Source of the DNA: Temnothorax longispinosus
Taxonomy: Eukaryota > Arthropoda > Insecta > Hymenoptera > Formicidae
Reading direction: 5' to 3'
Assembly: GCF_030848805.1 (NCBI RefSeq)
Contig: NC_092367.1
Location: 19,525,692-19,589,691 of the forward strand
DNA: 64,000 bases
The notes below the pieces were generated by a model. It did not search any database, had not been told where the DNA came from, and saw only the letters and a program-made list of their open reading frames with translations. This document shows positions 35,838 to 48,449 of the stretch, in pieces. Each line of letters opens with the position of its first letter. Position 1 is the stretch's first letter. The position numbers were made by a program, and so were the translations under genes.

Positions 35838-37192
35838 GCCGAGTTTCCGTGAGGTTTCCTTCCTCTTTTCCCCCTTTTTTTAATCGTTAAACTGATATTT
35901 TTTTATGCGATTCTCCGTCTAAACGGAATCGATTGTCTTATCGAGAATCTATGTAGTTGTACTTTGTGTTCTATAGCCACGAGGGCTGTGACACACGTTA
36001 AGAAAAAAAAATATATATAGCTTATACGTTTGTAAAGTTATCGCGTCCGCGTGCGGCAATATAAAAAAGAAAAAAGATACGTATCGCAAGGCGGTTCAAA
36101 ACGATACAGGGTGGATGATAATTTCGAAGCAACGTGCTCCGTTCTACAAGGGCAAATACTCTCTAATAAGTATGAATTGACAGTTAAATCGCGAGATCTG
36201 CATCTACGCTGCTTCGCTCTTAACTAGCAGCGAAGATCATTTGATTTTTCATGAACATTGTAATATGAAAATAAGGAAAATTTCTGATCGATATGTATAG
36301 TGTTAAAACCATGATATCCGTGTACCGAATTCGCAGCTTCTTGGACGGGATACGTTATAACGCAAAGTTTTCCTTATCTATTCTCTTTATTTTTTTTTTT
36401 TTTTTTTTAAGGAATAATTTCCTGACTTTAATTACCGCGATACGATATACCTTTATCACACTTAATACGTATATCGATATGTGTTTCCGTTACATTCGTA
36501 CTCGAATTCTTTTTATTAAACTGTACTGTGAAGTAATAGCAGTTGTTTATATAGCCCTAGGTGTGCGTGCGTGAGTGTATCAGAATAGTATGAAGAAGCA
36601 CGCGCTTCACCCGTTAATGTTAAAGTTGTACTTCACTTGGAATAAGCGCAAGCCAAACGCTTAAATTAGACACTACAGATAGTGCAATCTTTTAGGTGTA
36701 AAAAAATTATTAGCTTACGTCAAACGAAATAATAAATAAAATAAAACGTAACATCAAAATGTGTAACTCAACTAATATAATGTGCAAAATTTTGGAAACA
36801 CTTTGTTCCCTTGATAAGTACGTTTGGATATGTCCGATTTAACGTAAACGATAATATAATCCTTGGAAAAGAAAAGAGAATAAGTGCTACTGCTTGTAGA
36901 AGCACTAATAATTTTTAATGCAGGAAATATTTTCGCAGTTTTTACGCCGTCGTTGCTTTGTTCGAAGGCGTTTCGACCGGTTTTTATCTAATGTAAGATA
37001 ATATGCGAGGGTAATGAAATCTGGTGTTTGTATTTAAAAAAGTAAACGGGATTTCAGAATTTAACAAGAGTTTCGCGTGTGCACCGTGCTGCTTCATAAG
37101 TACTATATTATGACAAGACTGAACGACGAGTAGTGAGATGAAAGTGGAGGGCAAAAAGTAAAGTAAAAACAAATTAAAGTAAACTGAATAAA
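35838..37192 (+). other. Probable long 3' UTR of LAMP1
   Basis: No coding frame of note. An 18-nt T run lies near 36391. AATAAA occurs at 37187-37192 and again at 37276, so the 3' UTR may be about 1.4 kb; earlier signals are not excluded. Confidence 0.5.
37187..37192 (+). terminator. Candidate poly(A) signal of LAMP1
   Basis: AATAAA in AT-rich DNA downstream of LAMP1; a second copy follows about 90 bp later. Confidence 0.45.
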
Positions 37193-37819
37193 GCGCTGTA
37201 CATAAAACAAAGTAGTAAGTACTACTTTTGGATTACGAGCATGTATTGCAATTAGGCGAGACCTACATTATCAACAATAAAATGGAATATTTCAAGGATA
37301 TTTCTGACATTTGTTTTAGACTACGTTTACTCCAAATTCCACAATCTTTCCTTCGCTTTTCTTTTATCGAGATATACATATTTGCAATTTAATTGAATTG
37401 CAAAAATCATAATAGGTAATACTGAAGTGATTTGGACGACAGATTTGCTTAATTTAGAGCATATACCTCTCATCGCCATGTTTACTCCTGAGAAACTGAA
37501 TTTACGAGATTCATGTTATTACGGCAATTTCATAGCAAAAAGGCTCAAAAATCAACAAAATCTACCAAGATCGTTAAAATATGTGATTAGGGCAAAAATG
37601 TTTCCTTTAAAAACACATAAAATCACTGAAAATTATATTCAAAATAGCCAAAAAATTTAATTTTTTAAATCTCCCAATTTCTCCCCAATTAAATCATTTT
37701 CAAAAATCAAAATAAACCTACCTTAAAATCAAGTAAAATAACTAAAAAAAAAGCAATTTATCAAAAAATTCCCCAATTTTTTATTTCACTCCGAGACCAC
37801 TAGAGTCTCTATACATATA

Positions 37820-37950
37820 AAGGCCATTGCACGTAACACTAATCACACTCGATTAATTATTCTTCGAGCTCAAGGAGTATAATCGACTGTGCGTGGTCTA
37901 TTTTCTTACGGCCTTACGATCATGACTTATTTGTTACGTGCAATAGCCTT
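37820..37950. mobile_element. Short TIR element (MITE-like)
   Basis: The 19-bp ends AAGGCCATTGCACGTAACA and TGTTACGTGCAATAGCCTT are inverted repeats with one mismatch. The 131-bp unit has no coding capacity and no obvious target duplication. It lies upstream of ARFRP1. Confidence 0.65.
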
Positions 37951-37982
37951 GGAAATCAACGATATGGATTCGCTACCGCTTA

Positions 37983-38055
37983 GGGCCGTGCCTTAAGTTC
38001 TTGACTGTGATTGGCTGATTTGCTTACTGCTTTAGTTTTTCTATGTGCCACGGCC
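37983..38055. mobile_element. Possible very short Harbinger-like MITE
   Basis: GGGCCGTGCC at the left and GCCACGGCC at the right are imperfect inverted ends flanked by TTA on both sides (37980-37982, 38056-38058). The inverted repeat is only about 9 bp, so chance is possible. Confidence 0.4.
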
Positions 38056-38242
38056 TTATGGCCTCTCTTCAGGTTTCTCTCTGACTACTGTAGCATGGCA
38101 GGCATGGCAGCAGCCAGCAGCTCCAGATTCCAGATCGGTCAACATGGCACAAGCGTGACAAGTGTGGGCTGTTGTGGGCCTAAAATGTAAACAATACAAC
38201 ATGTAAATTGTATCAGCGAGAGCACATCGACGGGCAACGGAG
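38056..38242 (+). promoter_or_regulatory. Presumed 5' UTR and promoter of ARFRP1
   Basis: The 190 bp upstream of the ARFRP1 ATG follow directly on two short TIR elements. No TATA box is seen. The exact start site is unknown. Confidence 0.4.
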
Positions 38243-39463
38243 ATGTACACGTTGTTGCACGGTTTGTACAAGTACCTGATGCAAAAGGACGAATACTTTA
38301 TATTGATCTTGGGACTCGACAATGCAGGGAAAACGGTAGGACACTTGAAACATTCCGAGGTTATGACGCGGGGACCGCTAATTACTGCGTATTTATAGAC
38401 TTACCTGGAAGCGGCGAAGACGAAATTCACGAAGAATTACAAGGGTATGAATCCGAGCAAGATCACGACCACCGTAGGCCTGAACATCGGCAAGATCGAC
38501 ATCGCTGGAGTATCCTTTAACTTCTGGGATCTCGGTGGCCAGGAGGAGCTTCAGTCTCTGTGGGACAAAGTAATTAGTGCATAATACAAGAAAATTAACA
38601 CATATTGGCGTGTATTTTCTTCTTATATTTCTCCTTCTACTTGTGGAATTACATAATACATATTTCTCGTCGCGCTAATAAATGGCATACAAGATATCAT
38701 TAGACAGTATTGTTTTACATTTGCAGTATTATGCGGAATCTCACGCTGTGATTTACATCGTCGACTCGTCCGACCGTGATAGAATACCAGATTCCAAAGA
38801 AACTTTTGGTAAGACGCGTTCTGTAATGATAATTTGCATTATTAAATTCAGCAAGCCCGCGACAGCAAGTAAACTAACAGCATACGAAACATTTCTAATA
38901 TTTCAATATGTATTAATAAAATTATTAAGTTTAAAATATCTTGACTTTTGAGAAATTAAAATTTTTCATTTTCTGCATTTTAACGAGGCATATATATTAC
39001 GCAAATGATAAAAATATGTGCATTGAACATTCTTTGTCTTTTAGATAAGGTGATATCGTCCGAACATCTAACTGGCGTACCATTGTTGGTACTGGCAAAT
39101 AAGCAGGACGTACCCGACTGTATGGGTGTTAGAGAAGTGAAACCGATATTCAATCAAAGTGCGCACTTGATCGGCAGAAGGGATTGCATGGTAATGCCTG
39201 TATCGGCTCTTAATGGGTAAGTAAAACTAGGGTTTATTTCGCTAATTTATATTATGTTAAAATTATAAACAAAAAAAATAAATGATAGCTGATACTATTA
39301 GTGCGTTTTGCGTTTATCCACTCTTAAAATTATATAAAGTAATGGTTCGTAATTCGGAAAAAGGGATGGAGTGGACGAGGGCATACACTGGCTGGTGGAT
39401 TGCGTCAAGAGAAACAGTGATATACGGCCGCCTCGCAATCAGGACGACAATTCCTTATCTTAG
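38243..39463 (+). CDS. Arfrp1: ADP-ribosylation factor-related protein 1 (Arf-like small GTPase)
   Basis: Exons 38243-38335, 38399-38569, 38727-38808, 39045-39216 and 39364-39463 give 205 residues, against 201 in human. The GTPase acts at the trans-Golgi network, where it is recruited through SYS1 and promotes ARL1-dependent golgin recruitment and cargo export. Visible motifs: P-loop GLDNAGKT (24-31), switch I TTTVGLNIG, switch II WDLGGQE (74-80), and the guanine-specificity motif NKQD (134-137). It starts MYTLLHGLYKY without glycine at position 2, so it is not myristoylated; the relatives are N-acetylated instead. The last acceptor (39362-39363) is preceded by purine-rich sequence rather than a pyrimidine tract, which is unusual, but it restores the conserved DGVDEGIHWLV block. 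Poly(A) signal at 39578. Confidence 0.95.
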
Positions 39464-39577
39464 CTGTGACACATTCCTATTCTCTTTGGTATAATTTATA
39501 ATAATATATAAATATATACAATACTGCGATCTAACGGCACTGTACATATGTGCAGGCATGTGTACAGTGTTTCTATG

Positions 39578-39583
39578 AATAAA
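39578..39583 (+). terminator. Poly(A) signal of ARFRP1
   Basis: AATAAA lies 115 bp after the ARFRP1 stop codon and is followed by a T-rich stretch. Confidence 0.65.
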
Positions 39584-41062
39584 GAATTTTTTTAAATCGA
39601 ATATACATTATTCATCTGCTTTTAGGTATGGAAAAGAAATGCTCATTAAAATCGAGCGGGAGATAGATGCAAAATGTTTATGACTCCTTTTTTTAAAAAT
39701 ATTTCAAAATATTAAATGCAAAATGATTCGATACTATCAGATCTCGTTAGGATCTGGATCTGTGTGAGTGTGAATGCCTGATATCAAGGTAGTCACCGAG
39801 ATAAGAGATAATGCCCACACCTCGTCCCGGTACTCTATTATATTAGTGATAAAGAGCGACAGATTAGAGCGTACAAGACTGATCGTGCACCTGTACCCCG
39901 TTTGATATATAGGTTGTGATTTTTTTTTTATGCACATCTTTTTGGTCGCAAGCTCCTTATTTGTTTAACATTATCGCGTAATATGTGGCCTTATTACGAC
40001 ACCGAGGATTGGAGTGTCTTGCCACCGGAACTCAACAGAAGGTGATTTGTTCAATTTATGATGTGGCAGATGGGGACGTTTATCGCTTGGAGGCGTGCGT
40101 CATATAGCTATATGTTTTCAAGGATTGATATTAACCGGAGTATAGCGTTTTAAGAAACATTGAGGAGGGAGAAGGGAGATCGGGCTAACGAGCTTGTAGC
40201 TTGTATTCGTGTATCACATTCAAAATGTGTTAAATGTTAAATGTTAAATGTGGCCGTTGAGTTGAAATTTTACTTCTCTCGTGCAAGAACTGTAGGTGTG
40301 TGCAAAGGTAGACGCATTTAGTGCTTAAAACTAGTTGAAAACTCGGGTATAAAAACAGCTGCGCTCTGCGCTATAAATTCATCATTTTTTAAATCTCAAG
40401 TCGCTTTAATTAAGATAATACTTTGTGCCATCTCCCGATTGTGATTGTGCGTCCCATGTGTGGATTGTATCTGTAAAAGAGCAATGTGACCATATCATTG
40501 TCAGTCGTGCAATGACACTTGTACGAGAGACTGACGGCTCGCGTCGATCCGGATATTTATGCAACGAAATCGCGTTATCTTATCGCGAGAGACGGAAGCG
40601 AAGATAGTTTTCTTCTACCGGTGGTAAAGTCGAGGTCTTCACGCGACCGCGTGAAAATTCTTTCGCTCTCGGCATCATTGATCGACGCATGGCTCATCCT
40701 CTCGGAAGATCAAGTATCAACCTTCTTCCCCGTCGGATCTGCCGCTTCCGCGAGTCCCGTGGCATTCGAATCTCGCGGTCGGAGCGCAGTGCTGCCACGT
40801 TCACGGCGCGTTCCCTGCCTTCAGGTGACTCTCGCGCGATTTTTCCTTCTCCGTCATCCTCGAGTCGCGTGCGGTCGCGAGGTTAGAATTCGCGGCTCGT
40901 TTCCGGGCGCGATCGCGCGTCTTCTTGGTGAAAAGTCCCCGAGACGACGTCGGTGACGACGTCGACGGCCATTTTTGAGTCCTCCCGTCTCCCGTCGTCG
41001 GTCGTGGCGCTCGGACACGCGAGATTCCGCGCGACCTGGCGCGACCTGTCGACGAGGCGACA

Positions 41063-41122
41063 AGAAAGAGAGAGGGAAAAAGAGAGAAAGAGGGAAGAAA
41101 AGAAAGAGAGAGAGAGAGAGAG
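41063..41122. repeat. (AG)n-rich tract
   Basis: Purine-only GA-rich simple repeat ending in a pure (AG)n run, inside the GC-rich AP-1 gamma promoter region. Confidence 0.85.
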
Positions 41123-41194
41123 CACGTCGTTAAGGCGGCTCGGCGCTCGGTATCGCGACTATCGCGCGGGCGGACAGCCAGGTTGGCCGTTGGC

Positions 41195-41221
41195 AGTGTG
41201 TGTGTGTATGTGTGTGTGTGG
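41195..41221. repeat. (TG)n microsatellite
   Basis: TG dinucleotide run with one interruption, close to the AG tract. Confidence 0.85.
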
Positions 41222-43122
41222 TCCGTGTGGTTGACGATCGTGTGGGTAGGGACCTCGCGCAAGCGGAGCTATATTCATGGGGTTCGCGGCCGCGGACTAG
41301 CGATCAGTCTCCGCCTTCACGGGACTCGACGGCGCCGCACGGTACGTATCCACGTAGTCGCCGTCGCGCGCTCCCCCTTCTCCCCCTGAATCACGGAGTC
41401 TCGGATCGGGTATCCGGACGGGCGGACGGTACCGTCGGACGACCGGTTGGCGTTCCGGAGTACTCCTCGAGTACGCCACCGCGACGGCAGGAGCGTGAGG
41501 GCGCACGGCTCGCGCCTAACTCGAGGACTCGGCGCGGCGACTCCACGAGCCTCTCCGAGCGCCGACTTCACGGCGGTCGGAGTTCGAGCCTCGAGCTTCC
41601 CAAGGCTTCTCTGTTCCAGCCTTCGTTCCGCGTCACCGTAATGTAAACACGCAGAGCGGAGAGCGCGACCGTGTTCGCTCCGTTTCCGGGGCCAGGCCGC
41701 GGTAGTGCCTTCCGCGCGGCAGCCGAGGACTCCCGTACCCTTCGACGTCCGTCTCACCGCGTGTACCCTACATACGCGACAACACGTCACGCAGGAAGTC
41801 GTTGGCCGAGTTGGCTCCCCGACGGATTCGCGACGACATTCACGCTGAACTTCCGCGAGGGAGCTCGACGTTTGACAGCCGCGGGTTAACCCTCGGCTCT
41901 CCGCGCTCGACTCCGCGGCCCCCCTTTTTTTTATGTAAGCCGGCCGTGTTTTGCAATACCTCGCGGTGGCCGAGATTCTAGCGCACGGCCGATACGTCCT
42001 TCACGCTCCTGCCAAGCGATGTGTCGCGAGTCGCGATATCTAATGCGTCCGCATGTTCACCGAGCTCGCAAACCGATGCCCTATTTCAGAAAGCACTTTG
42101 GAGCTATACCCCCTTGCGTTCCGCCTTCTCCGTCAACGTGCGTTCAAGTTTAATAGAGTATACAATTGTGTGCTGATCACGACACAGCTGTCGGTCACTT
42201 GGACTCGTGAACTCTCAATTAAGGTGATCACGGAGCTCCATGTCGCCTTTCTAAGCAGCTACAGATTGAATAAACTTAAATCATTTTTAATAGAAAATTC
42301 TTTCTGATAGAAAATCTGATTTTAGGAATTTAGAAATTTATAAGTTTCATTTGTGGTGAATAAAGGATATTTGTGAAGGCGGTATGCAAAGTGAATTGAG
42401 CAGTAGAGTTTCTTTATGAAATAGGGCAAGCATCTATAGAAGGTTTATGAAATACGAAACCTAAGTTGTAACTCTCACTTTACATGAGAGAGATCAAATT
42501 ATTCCTTGATTATGTACATTACTTTGATGCTCAGGTTTGACATGATCTATTAATATTGTGTATTAATAGATAGAAATGATACTAACATGCTTTATATTAT
42601 TGTCGTCCTGTGTCCACTAGGAAGATAGCAGAGTTCGTGTTTTGTACTCGTCTACGTCTTGGTTTTCGTTGTGCAGTTTGTGGCATAGGTTCAGAGCTCA
42701 AGTCAGGAAACGATGAATGCCTCAGAACATGGGTAATGCATACAGTCTTCCTCGTATATATGTGTACTTTCAATAATTTTCAACTCGCACGGGCAGGAAT
42801 GAGACAGTGAGAGAAAAATCGTTCGTATCATCTTCGTCTTAGACATTGTCATAAGTGTTTAATAATCTGCAACGGAATTTGTTAGTTAATCATCTTTATA
42901 TTGATTATGATATATCTATCTTTTAATATGGATGTGACTTACTGCAGAGATGCAGCTTTTATTCTTACATTTTTATACTGCAAGATATTAAATTGGTTGC
43001 AGTAAAATTATGCGGTATAATACAAGTGTCATTGCACGATAAGTAGATTCGACTGGTAGGAGTGCTAATGTTCATAAAGCAGCATGGGTGTGTACTTTTT
43101 CAGGTTTAACCCAGCCTTTAAC

Positions 43123-46100
43123 ATGGCCTCCATAAAGCAGGCTTTCAATGAGGCTGTGGAAAGAGGTAGGTGTATTGTTTAATTGACTCGCAATGGCTGT
43201 AAATAGCTAATCATTGGAACATCTGATTCTGCTTGTGTGTTATCTTCCATAGATTCTTTTCTCACACGTTGAAAATTAATTGAATTGTTTTAAAAATACC
43301 AAATAAAAATTTTTGTATCTATATATCTTAACGTATCTATATATTTATAAACAATGAAATTAATTTATAAGTAACAGGATTTGTCATTCTCAATTTACGA
43401 GTTACATTTTTCACATTGTTGTGATAATTTATTAATGTACAAAGTTATTTACAAGCAGAATCAGCAGTTACCAAAGATAGTGTACATTTATACTGATAAC
43501 TTTTTCACACTTTGAAAGTCTCGACAGTTAGGATGCCTGTGCCGACGCGGTTGAGGGATCTGATTAGACAAATACGGGCTGCACGAACGGCAGCGGAAGA
43601 GAGGACGGTCGTGAATAAGGAATGCGCGTATATTCGCTCGACCTTTAGGGAAGAAGACAGCGTATGGAGATGTCGCAATATCGCCAAGTTACTGTACATT
43701 CATATGTTGGGGTGTGTATCAAAGCATAATTACTGCGATTTGATATTATCGGGAGGATAAGTTACTAAGAAGACACAATGACGTTCCAGGTATCCAGCGC
43801 ATTTTGGTCAATTGGAATGTTTGAAACTCATCGCTTCGCCCAAATTTACCGATAAACGAATTGGTTATTTGGGAGCCATGCTGTTGCTGGACGAGCGGCA
43901 AGACGTACATCTCCTGATCACGAATTGTCTAAAAAAGTAATGACCGTTCTATTTCGAATGCCAATATTCTACATTTTCGAAAAAGAATTTTCCTCTTCAA
44001 AAGAGTCAACGTCTTCCTCTTGTTTTTGTTCGCACAGTGACTTGAACAGTTCTACACAGTTCGTCATTGGTCTGGCGTTGTGTACCCTTGGTGCAATTGC
44101 GTCCCCGGAAATGGCAAGGGATTTGGCGTCCGAGGTGGAGAGATTGATGAAGTCGCCGAACGCGTACATCCGAAAGAAAGCGGCGCTCTGCGCCTTTCGG
44201 ATCATCAGACGCGTGCCGGAACTGATGGAGATGTTTCTGCCGGCTACCCGCAGCCTGATCACCGAGAAGAATCATGGAGTCCTCATTACCGGCGTTACCC
44301 TCATCACGGAGATGTGCGAGAACAGCGTCGACACGCTGAATCACTTCAAAAAGGTATTTTCAAGAGATACTTGTTCGATACGGCGTACATCAGTTCTGGA
44401 ACAGGTTTCTGTAGAACGCGGTTTGATGCTGTGAATCTACCCGTCCGAGTCATAGTATTGCATTACATAACCGATCAACCTATCTAGTATGACCGATATC
44501 AAGTTAGATAGTAGTAGAGAAACCCGCTAAAAGAGGAGTATCTAGTGCATAGTGGAATTATTCATTAGGAATTGAAACTTACGTTTGCTGGGTAATTATA
44601 TGGTCCGTTAGCAATAGTAACGGAAAAGAATGCAGTCTTAATCTCTATACGAGCATAGATACGAAATAGTCAACCGAAAGAATATTTTATTGATGTTACG
44701 CAATAAACGTATACACCATAGATTGTTCTTTACGCGTCTATAAATATCATAAGGAAAAAGAGTGTTTTCCTGCGCTTTATCTTAATACAATATCAAAATT
44801 TCAAACACGATCTTTCATTTACATTTGTAATACATACTTGCTTTAAATAGAGTCTAAACAGCTTCGTTGATATAAATATGTGCGAGTTTCTCTTCTATCT
44901 TTCTAAAAAAAAAAAAATAATAAGACAATTGTTAAAAATCTTTCGTGAAGTTTAACACAAGGTTAATGCCTTCAAATTTATCACGTGAACATACGTAATA
45001 TAAGCGTTGGTTTTGTCTTTCTTAGGAATGCGGCCATCGTGAGGTAATATGCATATAAAGATTCTTCTGTATCTTTGCATGTATGTTTATTACTCACAGA
45101 CTTCATTCTTTTCTTTTACTTTGCCCGAAATAGACGTTGAAACTGTCAAAATGTAAAATCAACATCGTCTGCTTTGCTATGCTATTTTTTAATAATTAAA
45201 AGTATCGAACCATCTATATTCTTTTACATACAAAAATCTTTTACATACAAGTACATGAATCTTTTATCGGTGGAAAAAAGTAGTTATATATGTAGAAAAA
45301 TATTACTAATACAACCTGTAATTGGCATGATGACATTTTTCATTATAATTGCATGTTTATCGTAGCTCGTTTATAAAAAGTTATTTTGTTAGCGTATGTT
45401 TAATTAAATAGTCTGTAGCAATAATTACAAGACAAATAGCCTGTATAATATTGATAATTAATGATATAATTCGCATCCGAGATAATTACTTTTAAATAGC
45501 TAAAAACTCGGACTCTTTGGATATTATTTTAAAGCGATAGATAGTGCTTATTTGTATTTTGTCATGTTACATGAAAATGTATGCTATCCTGCAATGGCTT
45601 GTTCTATCAATCTTGTTTCCTGTAATCAATGTTAATAATTGAATTAAATTGAAATTTTACGATAAGTCTTTGAAATTAAACGGAGATAAATATAGATCTC
45701 ATTGCAGATCGTGCCAAACCTCGTAAGAATCTTGAAGAACCTGATCTTAGCTGGATACTCGCCCGAGCATGATGTATCCGGAGTATCGGATCCGTTTCTT
45801 CAGGTGAAGATACTGCGTCTCCTACGTATTCTGGGACGCAATGACGTCGATACGTCCGAAGCCATGAACGACATTCTTGCTCAAGTCGCCACTAACACGG
45901 AAACCACCAAAAACGTCGGTAACACGATACTCTACGAGACGGTTCTATCGATCATGGACATCAAGTCGGAGAGCGGGCTTCGAGTCCTAGCGGTCAACAT
46001 ACTGGGCAGATTTTTATTGAATAACGACAAGAATATCAGATACGTGGCCTTGAACACGTTATTGAAGACGGTTTACATGGACACGAGCGCGGTGCAGAGG

Positions 46101-48449
46101 CATCGATCGACAATTCTAGTAAAATATTTACTTATAGATTTTCTTTTTTGAGCACGAAGAGAAAGTTATTCATTGCGATTAATATTCTCTCGGCGTATTT
46201 CAGGAATGCCTGAAGGACCCAGACGTATCGATCAGAAGACGCGCGATGGAGCTGAGTTTCGCGCTCGTGAATACCAACAACATCAGAAACATGATGAAGG
46301 AGTTACTCTTGTTCCTGGAACGTGCCGATCCAGAATTCAAGGCTCAATGCAGCAGCAATATTGTGATGTCTGCGGAGAGATTTGCTCCGAATAAACGCTG
46401 GCACCTCGAAACGCTCTTCAAAGTGCTTGTCGCGGTATGTATTTTTACGAGAACATAATACGAGATACATGAATGCGGGGAATGCGAGTGACTTACCGAT
46501 ATTTATTATTTTTTTTAATTTTCAGGCTGGTAATTACGTGCGAGACGACGTGGTAGCGTGCACGATTCAATTAATTTCGGAGACGCAGCCACAGCAGGGC
46601 TATGCTGTTGGCGCGTTGTGGCGTGCGTTAGAAAAGGACACATCCGACAAGCAGCCCTTGGCACAAGTTGCCACGTGGTGCATCGGCGAGTATGGCGATC
46701 TGTTATTGTACGGTCCACCGTCGGAAGATGCCGAGACTCCAGTCAATGTAAGTTCAACTGTAGCAACAGTGTATTACTTCTTAACTTACATAACTTACAT
46801 AAAAAGACTTGAATATTGCTAATGAAACGTTCGAACAACTTTTTTTCTGTGTTAATCATGTCTTAAAGGTCATTTGTCATACTTTTCCTAGATATATATG
46901 TATATATACGATAGTGATTTAAAAATTTTTCATATTTTGTTATCAGTTGACAGAAGACGAAATTATCGACGTGTATCAGAGGTTACTTTGGAGTCCGCAG
47001 AACACTGTTGTTACGAAACAGTATACCTTATTGTCTCTCACCAAATTGAGCACGAGGTTCCAGAAAGGTCACGAGTTAGTATCGCTTTAATCATCCATGG
47101 TTATCCTTATATCTATGCAAAAGAGATTCCTATCGCATATAATGTTGACGTAATATTCTGTATTACAGGAAAATTCGTCAGATCATAGATACATTTGGTA
47201 GCAACTTGCATATCGAATTACAGCAGAGAGGTATCGAATTCTCGCAGTTGTTCCGAAAGTACGATCACCTGCGGCCTGCGCTGCTCGAGAGAATGCCACC
47301 GATGGAAACTGCGCGACCGCAGGCCAATGGTATCATAGGCCTGGTGAACGGCGAGCCAGAACCGGAAGACGAGAAGTCCACGATTCTGGAATCAGCCACG
47401 ACTACATCCGATTCAGTAAGCGCGTACTACTTAACATATCTTTTCATTTAAATTATAAACATGCAATTTAAAAGAATAATATACAAGATTTCTAATGACA
47501 TTAAAACGTGAATTTTGCAGTGTGCTAACTTAAAAAAAGAGCTCTACCAGTATCTCACATTCTTCTTTTTTTGCTATTTTACAGAGTGCACTTTTAGATT
47601 TACTTGGAACTACGGATGTAGGAGTGACGATGCCGGCGGCGACGACCAACAAAAATTCCTCGCCGAGTTCGACCACGGCGCATAACAATGACCTGTTGGA
47701 TTTGCTCGGAAGTTTAGATTTGAATACGCCTACGCCTGTCGCTCCCACACTACCACTTCAACCGCAGTCACCATCCACACCGATGTTCAGTCCCACGAAC
47801 AATAGTAACTTCTTAGTAGATGGATTGCTCAATACTCCGTCGGTGCAAAATGGTTCGTCATAAGATCTAAAAGAATATCACGGATTGATTAGCATATGTA
47901 AAACATGATCATTGTTACAGAACTACCGAACATGATGATCTTCGACAAATCAGGACTCAAAATAACGTTTAAATTGGAAAGACCGCCCGATATTCCCGAT
48001 CTATTAGTCATAAATATGTTGGCTCAAAACTCCGGAAGCACCATTTTAACCGATTTCCTGTTTCAAGCAGCAGTTCCTAGGGTTAGACACATACGCATTT
48101 ACAATTACATTTACGATTAGTTGTTGTATATCACAAACTAATGTATTTGTCGTATATTTCCCGCTTACAGACATTCCAACTACAAATGTTATCGCCGTCG
48201 AGTACTGTCATTCCGCCGTCTGGTCAAGTAACTCAAGTGTTGAGAGTGACAAATATGAATAGAGTTAGTTTTCAATATGTTATTTCTATACAGAATAATC
48301 GTTTGAGCTTTTCGTCTTTAATCGACGATCTCTCTTTTGTTCCTTAGGCATCGTTAAGGATGAGACTGCGTATATCATATACGGGCCCGACTGGACCAGT
48401 TCTGGAACAGACGGAAGTCAATAACTTTCCCGTTTCGACATCGCAGTGA
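43123..48449 (+). CDS. AP-1gamma: AP-1 complex subunit gamma (gamma-adaptin)
   Basis: Exons 43123-43165, 43528-43711, 43790-43936, 44038-44353, 45708-46118, 46204-46434, 46526-46747, 46947-47074, 47169-47415, 47585-47852, 47921-48081, 48171-48263 and 48348-48449 give 850 residues. Gamma-adaptin is a large chain of the AP-1 clathrin adaptor, which sorts cargo at the trans-Golgi network and endosomes. The helical trunk (to about 600) includes RLRDLIRQIRAARTAAEE, SPEHDVSG, RILGRNDVDTSEAMNDILAQ and AMELSFALVN. The hinge carries two clathrin-box-like LLDLLG motifs at about 646 and 680. The ear runs from about 735, with TFQLQMLSPSS and EVNNFPVS at the end. A 14-residue N-terminal exon (MASIKQAFNEAVER) precedes the usual MPVPTRL start; insects use this form. 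The intron after exon 4 is 1.35 kb and shows no gene. Confidence 0.97.

Larger units (their letters stand above)
39584..43102. promoter_or_regulatory. Upstream region and 5' UTR introns of AP-1 gamma
   Basis: The first coding exon begins with a splice acceptor (43102-43103 CAG/G), so at least one non-coding exon lies here. Best guess: GC-rich DNA at 40600-41900, with an arthropod-type initiator TCAGT at 41304 and a strong donor CACG/GTACGT at about 41341. A TATAAAAA word near 40350 is an alternative promoter. A small tandem repeat (TTAAATG) lies at about 40228-40250. No other gene was recognised. Confidence 0.45.

Noticed and set aside
40519..41790. Several frames over 140 codons on both strands
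   Set aside because: CpG-rich DNA upstream of AP-1 gamma; the translations are low in complexity and include AG and TG microsatellites.
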